Shown here piece after piece: positions 58,135 to 64,000 of a stretch of DNA of 64,000 bases; within the stretch, counting starts at the first letter, position 1; each line of letters begins with the position of its first letter. Both the position numbers and the translations under genes were made by a program. Below the pieces are notes generated by a model. It was not told the origin of the DNA. It made no database searches and was given only the letters and a program-made list of their open reading frames with translations. The DNA comes from Caenorhabditis remanei (taxonomy: Eukaryota; Nematoda; Chromadorea; Rhabditida; Rhabditidae): assembly GCF_010183535.1 (NCBI RefSeq), contig NC_071330.1:13745717-13809716 (forward strand), written 5' to 3'.

Positions 58135-61002
58135 ATGTCTGACAACGCGAAAATCTGCTTAATTTGTGGTAGAACTGCCTACGTTCGCCATTACGGCGTG
58201 AGTTTTTATTGAGATTTTGAATTTTAAAATAAAAAATTGAAAAAATTGGAAAAAAAAACAATCAATATGGTTGAAAGCGGAATCTGGGGACTAATAGTAA
58301 GGGAATATGTTTAAAATGTGAAGAAAGTTATTACGCTTCTTGCAAACGCGCTCTACCGAAACCGAAGAACATTGTGTTCGAAATTGAGAGACTCAGAGAA
58401 AAAGAGACTAATGGCGATTTCGGTGGAGCGCAGTTGTAACAACTGACCGCTAATGTAGACATTAGTGGTCAGTGCTCTGGCTGAACTTTTATTCTTTGTG
58501 ATTCTAGGCCACCAATTTCGTTTTTTTTTGTAGTCTTGTATTGAAATGCATCGTTTCATCAATAGTGATAGGCTGGCAAGATCAATGGCGCTCCACTAAA
58601 ACTTGGGAAAAAGTTTAGCGCGAAATTCAAGAAATTAACCAAATAGAGAAAGGAAAACGCTAATAATTCGTTTCAGGTCCTCTCCTGCGAGGCATGCAAA
58701 ATGTTCTTCCGCCGTATAGTTCTAGGAAATAAGAACTACAAATGCACTTTACCCAATAAAGAATTTTGTGAGAAGAATATCCTAAAATGCAAGGGATGCC
58801 GATTCGAGAAGTGTAAGCGACTCGGGATGTATCTGGACATAGCGGATATTGGTAGAACGGAGGAGTCAAGGACGAAACAGATGGAAGGGGAAAATAAGGA
58901 CCTGTTGGAATTATTGGAAAACTTAAAGAAATTAGATACATTGGTAAGGGAAAAGGTTTCTGGTTTTTGAAAAAGATGAACAATTATTTTTACAGAAGAC
59001 GGCAATAAATCCAGATGAATTTTCTAGTCAATTCCCCACCATGTTATATTTTTTAAATTGCAATATTATTCAAATCCTCGGTGCAGAGGATAAAACGCAA
59101 ATATTAAAGTACAACAGGCGGAAATTGGGATATTTTATTGGAGTCATGGTGCTTTTAAATAAAACTGAGCCGGATTTGATGATGTACTCCAATGATGGGT
59201 GGAATAAAGATTTGGAATTAGTTGGTCATATGGCAAGTATGAAGATTTCGCATGAAGAGTATCTCCTGCTGATTTTGGTATTTTTTTGTAATCCAGGTGA
59301 GTGTACATAAATTTTGTTTAAAAACCCCTTTTTTTGAAAAAAGTCGTCAACTACAAAAATTGAAAATTTTTTGAACGCTATAACTCCTTGGGGTGTCTAG
59401 CAATCATAAAGTTATCAACTACACAATTGTAGCCCTTAAAATTTTCTACATTTCATCAGTTGAAAACTTTTTGATATCTCTTCACCCTGCCGAGTTACAA
59501 CCCTTCAAACATTTGAGGAGAGACGCAGACAGTTAGAGCGTCTCGCATCTCTGCACCCTCCTACTCTCTGCCTCCTTATCTTAAAAGGGGCGTAACTCGG
59601 TGGGGTGAAGAGATATGGAAAAAGTGAAAATTGGTAAAATGCAGGAAATTTCAAGTGCTACATTTTTGTAATTAACAATTTTTTGCTATTTCCGCTTTTT
59701 TTGAAATATAGCGCTTTAAAGTTAGCGTGCTAAAATGCTGAAATTCAGACGGTTTTCGCGCTCTTTCTACTCACCTTCTAAGCGTTATAACTACCTGGGG
59801 TGTTTAGCAATCAAAAAATTGTTAATTACAAAATTATAGCCCTTGAAATTTGGTACATTTTTGTAGTTGACAACTTTTTTCGGGTACATTCTATTATAGA
59901 CCCCCGTAAGATTAGGTTATACACCCCCCTGGGTAAACGTTGGAATACACCCCCACAATGCGTGATTTAGTCATTTGGATGGGGGTGTTTATTGGAATGT
60001 TGGGACTATATTATGAACATTCTATTATAGACCCCCACACATTACAATAAAACCCCCCAAATTTCAATCAGATGTGGGGGTATATATTGTAATGTGAGCA
60101 TCATTTTGATATAGGCCCCCCAATGACTGAGTATCATTGTTGGCAGTCAAATTGAATATTGATTACACTCAAAAATAATTATTTTCTTCCGATTTTTCTT
60201 CGTTTTTTTGGGTTTTCTGTGCGTTTTTCAGCAGTTTTTCGCAATTCTTAGGCTTAGGCTAAAATTCCCGTATCATTCTATTACACACCCCTTAAGCTCA
60301 GCGCCCTGGAAGTAGTGATTACCTTAAAACAGGACACCCTGGAGCTTGCTCTCGCCCCGCCCATAAGCTTAGCGCCCTGGAAGCTGATTTTCCTTAATTC
60401 TTAGGCTTAGGCAGAAATTCAGGAGACATTCTATTAAACACCCCCGGGGGTGGTATACCGACATGTTTTGGGGGTGTTTATTGATACACGTGGGGGGTTA
60501 TAATAGAAGATTGCCTGGTGTTTTGATATGAACCCCCACTTTCCACTGTGGGGGGTTTTAATAGTTTCATTATAACCCCCCCACACTTTTTGTTCCATTA
60601 TACAACCCCACAGTTATAACCCCCCCCACTTTTCAGTTGGTGGGGGGTGTATTCCAACATGCGGGGAAGCTATCGGTGTGGGGGGGTATAACCGAATTTT
60701 CCCCTTTTTTCCAACCCCGCCCACAAATGAGATAAACGTTTTTGATCGGACTAAACGTTTTTTTTTCTAAAAGCCATACTGAGTGTTCTTGAGCCATAAT
60801 TCTGTAAAAATGAAAATTTTTTCCAGCTATTCCCGAGATCTCACAATCCGCGATTCAAGTATTATCTTTTTATCAACGGGGCTACTGTAATATGCTGCTT
60901 CGCCATTGCCAACAAACCCACGGTCGGAATGGAATAAGTAGATTCACTGATTTGTTGCTGGTTTATGAACGGGTTACTAAGCATTCGAGAAATTGGTTTT
61001 AG
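58135..61002 (+). CDS. Nuclear hormone receptor with short ligand-binding domain
   Basis: Exons 58135-58197, 58677-58943, 58996-59296 and 60827-61002; the phases match, giving 268 aa. The DNA-binding domain starts at residue 8 (CLIC), continues HYG-VLSCEACKMFFRR across the first intron, and ends with the second zinc module (CTLPN…FCEKNILKCKGCRFEKC). The P-box-like CEACK varies as in nematode NHRs. The ligand-binding part (about residues 130-268) has the helical pattern of the supplementary NHR family but ends soon after RFTDLLLVYERV, without a clear AF-2 helix. It should act as a DNA-binding transcription factor in the nucleus; target and ligand are unknown. The third intron (1.5 kb) contains odd C/G-rich repeats. 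Confidence 0.9.
59335..59880. repeat. Repeats with aactacaaaaatt in NHR intron 3
   Basis: Short inverted and direct copies of gtcaactacaaaaatt, ttatcaactacacaattgtagccc and ctccttggggtgt. They resemble termini of known worm repeat families. No coding frame. Confidence 0.5.
59881..60720. repeat. C/G-run-rich region in NHR intron 3
   Basis: Many blocks of the type attctattatagacccccac and its complement (gggggtgttt), with runs of five to seven C or G spaced by AT-rich DNA. The blocks occur in both orientations, so long hairpins are possible. Confidence 0.7.
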
Positions 61003-62930
61003 AACTTTTTGTTATTTTTTTGTTGTTTTTGTTACTGTTAATATTTAGGTAATAAAGGTTTTTTTTTCAAATTTAGTGATTTAGACTTTCTCAAATTATA
61101 TTTAATTATTTAAATGTGTTTCCAGGTCGTTTTTAAACGTATCCTGAAAGTTTCAACCAAAAAAAAGCATTTGCATTTTAAATCTATTCTAAAATAAGGA
61201 AAACCTTCTCGATATTTCTATTCGCTGCTCGCTATTGGTGGAGAAACAAGAGATTAGCAGTACGTTCATGTCGTCATGGAAACTGCTTCCGCGTCGTCGG
61301 ATTCGAAGAACTACATTTTCACATTTTCTTGGAAGAGACATGGGAAATGTAATGGACCTATTCTGGGGTAGCAAATATAGTTTTTTGCTTATTTTTTGCT
61401 ATTCAGAAAGTAGCGAAAAAAGCAAAAAAAAAACTATTTTTTGATTGACCTTTTCTAGGCCAGCCGGCGGATTTCTAGGCCATGTGTAGTTTTACGGGAG
61501 AATTTTTTGTGATTTTTTCAGCATCCATGTACTTTATCGCCACTTTTGACCTTAATTCGTAATTTTATTGATTTATTTCATGCTTTGTAATCGTTTAATC
61601 ATTTTTTTCCGAACTTTGCTGAAAAAATCACAAAAAACTATTTTTGCTACCCCAGAATAGGTCCATAAAGTAGTGGGAACAAAACACGGATTATTACAAC
61701 CATTTCTCTAAAAAAAAACTTCGAAAATTCGACATTTCAAGGGTCCGTGATGAGTCTGGAATTTTTTCGCAACTTGGAAAACTTTTCAGGTATAAAAGTG
61801 AAAAATGTAATTATTGCTCGAGAAGTTGGTCTGGACATCGGGACAAACCTACAGACGCAAAAAAGACAGAATAAAAAATGAATAGGTAGAAAACTTTCAT
61901 GAAATATGTCTGAAAGTCGGAAGCTGATGGCAATAAGAAAAAGTTAATTAGTTAATTAGAACACCGGCATTTCCATGATTTTCTGATTCTTACTCAAAAT
62001 TTTAAGTCTCTGTCTGATTCTTAGATTTTTTTACCCGGATTTTTTGGTTTTTTGCTTCTTACTTGGATTTTCACGCCTAATTAACAATCAGATTCAGATA
62101 TTCTTCAGGATTTTTAGGTCTTTCAGGCAATTTTCTTTTTCTTTCCAGAATTTTTTATCTCGAACTCATTTTTTCAAACATGATCCCATTGTCATTAAAT
62201 CCAGACTCCCTGTAATTTCCTGCAATCCGGATTCTGAGTTTCGTACCAGAATTGTGCGGAAGTAAAAACGAAAATAAAATTGTTTTCGACAATATGAAAC
62301 TGATGGCAATAAAACCAGGATAATTAGTTGTATTACTTTCAATACAACTAATTAACTTTGTCTAATTGCCTTCAATTTCATATCGTCGAAAATAATTCCA
62401 TTGCCCCCTTTTTTCAGAACAGCTCACTCGGATACTCTTGAAAATAAATCGATATCAAAGAAAATTCTAAGCCACTCTCTAATCCGCCCGACTACAAATC
62501 TTGTAACTAGTAATAGAAAGAGGATTATGATTATATAACAGTGCACATGATCAAGCATTTGCACTCTTATGCGTATAAAAGGGGGGAAGTCTTCAGGGGA
62601 TTGGCTCACTTCTTGCTGGGGGAGTTGGATCAAATTTTTTTGTTGAAATCCTGAGTAGGAACCTTTTATTCTTACGAAAATTGATGTCATGGGATTATGA
62701 ATATCTCTGTTGAAATACGTTTTGCACAGTTTTTTTCTCAAAATAACATACACAATTATTCGTTTTCGTAAAATATAGCTACCGTATCTTCTGTGACACT
62801 TTTTTGAATTGCTGATTGGCAGCAATTAGAAAAAAAATACGAACCATATGGGTGTGCACTACCCTACGGCACCTATAGTGGTCCGTGGCAATTATGGAGA
62901 TTATAGTTATAATTATAATCCTATAAAAGG
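61003..62930. other. Gene-poor stretch with two palindromes
   Basis: Palindrome at about 61345-61690 (ggacctattctggggtagca against tgctaccccagaataggtcc) and another at about 62265-62400 (cgaaaataaaattgttttcgac against its complement, centred at 62335). A TATAAAAGGGGGG site lies at 62574-62586. I see no supported gene. Confidence 0.5.
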
Positions 62931-62931
62931 A

Positions 62932-62938
62932 GGTAGGA
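62932..62938 (+). promoter_or_regulatory. TATA box upstream of a small ORF
   Basis: TATAAAAGG lies 52 bases before the ATG at 62990, a spacing like that seen at the insulin-like gene. Confidence 0.35.
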
Positions 62939-62989
62939 TACTATTCCCCACTTTTTCTCTCTTGCAAGGTACTTTCATTTTCGGATTAA

Positions 62990-63133
62990 ATGTCCTTATT
63001 AATTATTAATTTCCTGCCCACTAGTTTCAACGTTAAAGACATTGTTCTTAAAGTGCAGTTCAATAATAATGTGGACGTGGAAGAACTTTTTATGGCCGTG
63101 AAACACAAAAAGAAAAAATTCGGCCAGTATTGA
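62990..63133 (+). CDS. Speculative 47-residue ORF behind a TATA box
   Basis: An uninterrupted frame encodes a hydrophobic start (SLLIINFLP), an acidic middle and a lysine cluster (KHKKKKFG). It matches no family I know. The last third overlaps a sequence resembling the tggccgaactttttgtgttt arm seen at 44718 (inverted), which argues that at least that part is repeat-derived. Confidence 0.2.
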   Translation: MSLLIINFLPTSFNVKDIVLKVQFNNNVDVEELFMAVKHKKKKFGQY

Positions 63134-63499
63134 TTTTAGAGATTTTCGGTGTGACTTCATCTTATTTCCAATTTTCCCAAAAAAATAATTTAACCGTTCA
63201 ACTTTCTATAATTATTTTCTACTAATTACGTTCAATTATTTTTTTTCATGAGCCATAATTTTTTTTTTCAAAATTTTCATTATTTTATCATTATTCCCAC
63301 ATCCTTATCCCTATTCCATTCCGTACATATTTTTTTTGCATAAGCCTGGAAATGTTTTCAATCTGAAAATAGACACACAAACATTCCCCAACCCTGACAT
63401 TTTATAAAACATGTCTCCAATCTCCAATGTAAAAAACGACATAACTCTTTTTTCCTCTTAGATATTAAAAAACTCTTATTTGGAGTTATAGGACGTGGC
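63134..63499. other. Intergenic, nothing recognised
   Basis: T-rich DNA without coding or repeat structure that I can define. Confidence 0.4.
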
Positions 63500-63735
63500 T
63501 TATATCATTGGAAAGCTGAGAAAACGCTGATTCCAAATATATATTCAATTTTTGCCCTCGATGACTGATATTCGAGAAAAAAAAAGTCAACGTTTCGACC
63601 CCAAACAAGTCATTACCCTTTTGACGTGTGAAAAATGTCATAGAACAAAACTTTGACCCCGTTTTTCTCGAATACCAGGTCTCGAGGGCAAAAACCGCAT
63701 ATATATTCTGAATTTGCGTTTTCTCAGCTTTTCCC
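63500..63735. repeat. Palindrome of the window-start family
   Basis: aaagctgagaaaacgctgat and tttttgccctcgatgac on the left are mirrored by tctcgagggcaaaaa and tgcgttttctcagctttt on the right. The block aacaagtcattaccc matches that at 70-85. Confidence 0.85.
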
Positions 63736-64000
63736 CTGCATTGTAGTATAAAACGTAACGGATTACGTGAAGATGCTCAAATTTAGAAAGGACTCTGAAA
63801 AAAAAAACTCTGAAAAAGGTGGCGCCCACTTTCTGTAGGATCTGAACAACAGAACACAGGTTTTTGATCAACAAATAGGATTTATTCAGTATTGAACAGG
63901 GTTGGCGAATTGGAGCGGGTGAGATGTCGGAGGAGAGAGATCATTCCAGATTGTTCGGACAACATTTCAATCGATATAAGTCGTCCGGACAGAAAGAATT
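63736..64000. other. Window edge, no gene assigned
   Basis: Contains tggcgcccactttctg at about 63819 and a mixed-composition stretch running off the window. Too short to classify. Confidence 0.3.

Noticed and set aside
63800..63870. LTR retrotransposon primer-binding site (tggcgccc)
   Set aside because: There is no preceding LTR end or CA terminus, and no gag/pol frame before the window ends.

Overview
The window is nematode nuclear DNA and looks like a Caenorhabditis (C. elegans-like) chromosome arm. Genes have short exons with GTAAGT-type donors and TTTTCAG acceptors. Intergenic and intronic DNA is AT-rich and full of palindromic, MITE-like repeats. The families present are typical of that lineage: membrane RING proteins, an F-box/FTH-type protein, a nuclear hormone receptor, a beta-type insulin-like peptide and an ITP/CHH-like peptide. 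No gene symbol is claimed, because none was recognised with certainty.

Region 1 (1-17.8 kb) is a cluster of related RING-finger membrane genes. Four have the same plan of about six membrane segments followed by a C-terminal C3HC4 RING: minus 1430-4120, plus 5142-6675, minus 10201-11656 and minus 12412-13822. A fifth (14566-15400) has one N-terminal membrane segment and two RINGs. Two mini-genes (15952-16241 and 16922-17168) appear to be shrinking duplicates of the fifth, each followed by the same repeat carrying two divergent tRNA-like modules. The gene at 5142 carries a one-base frameshift and lacks exactly an intron that its inverted near-twin at 10201 keeps. Between them lies an unrelated small gene (8729-9431) whose predicted protein ends in a polybasic stretch and a CaaX box.

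Region 2 (17.8-27 kb) is one large minus-strand gene of 11 exons. It encodes about 1013 residues with an N-terminal FHA domain and a long acidic tail. Copies of one palindromic repeat family sit in many of its introns. Upstream, 27-30.6 kb holds two tRNA-like pseudogenes in tandem and a run of palindromes.

Region 3 (30.6-44.5 kb) holds the complex I subunit NDUFA9 gene, 8 exons over 13 kb. Its introns hold a 1.8 kb palindrome, a 20-bp minisatellite, nested palindromes and, on the opposite strand, a complete F-box gene. About 410 bp upstream on the same strand are the two last exons of an ITP/CHH-family neuropeptide gene; its first exon was not found.

Region 4 (44.5-64 kb) is repeat-rich. It has a 3 kb inverted repeat (48.2-51.2 kb), an insulin-like peptide gene with a TATA box (51659-52075), three decaying copies of an unidentified unit (53.5-57.3 kb) and a nuclear receptor gene (58135-61002) with a short ligand-binding domain. 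The last 3 kb contains repeats and one speculative small ORF.

All exon models come from reading splice signals, phase and family similarity by eye. No transcript data or database search was available.
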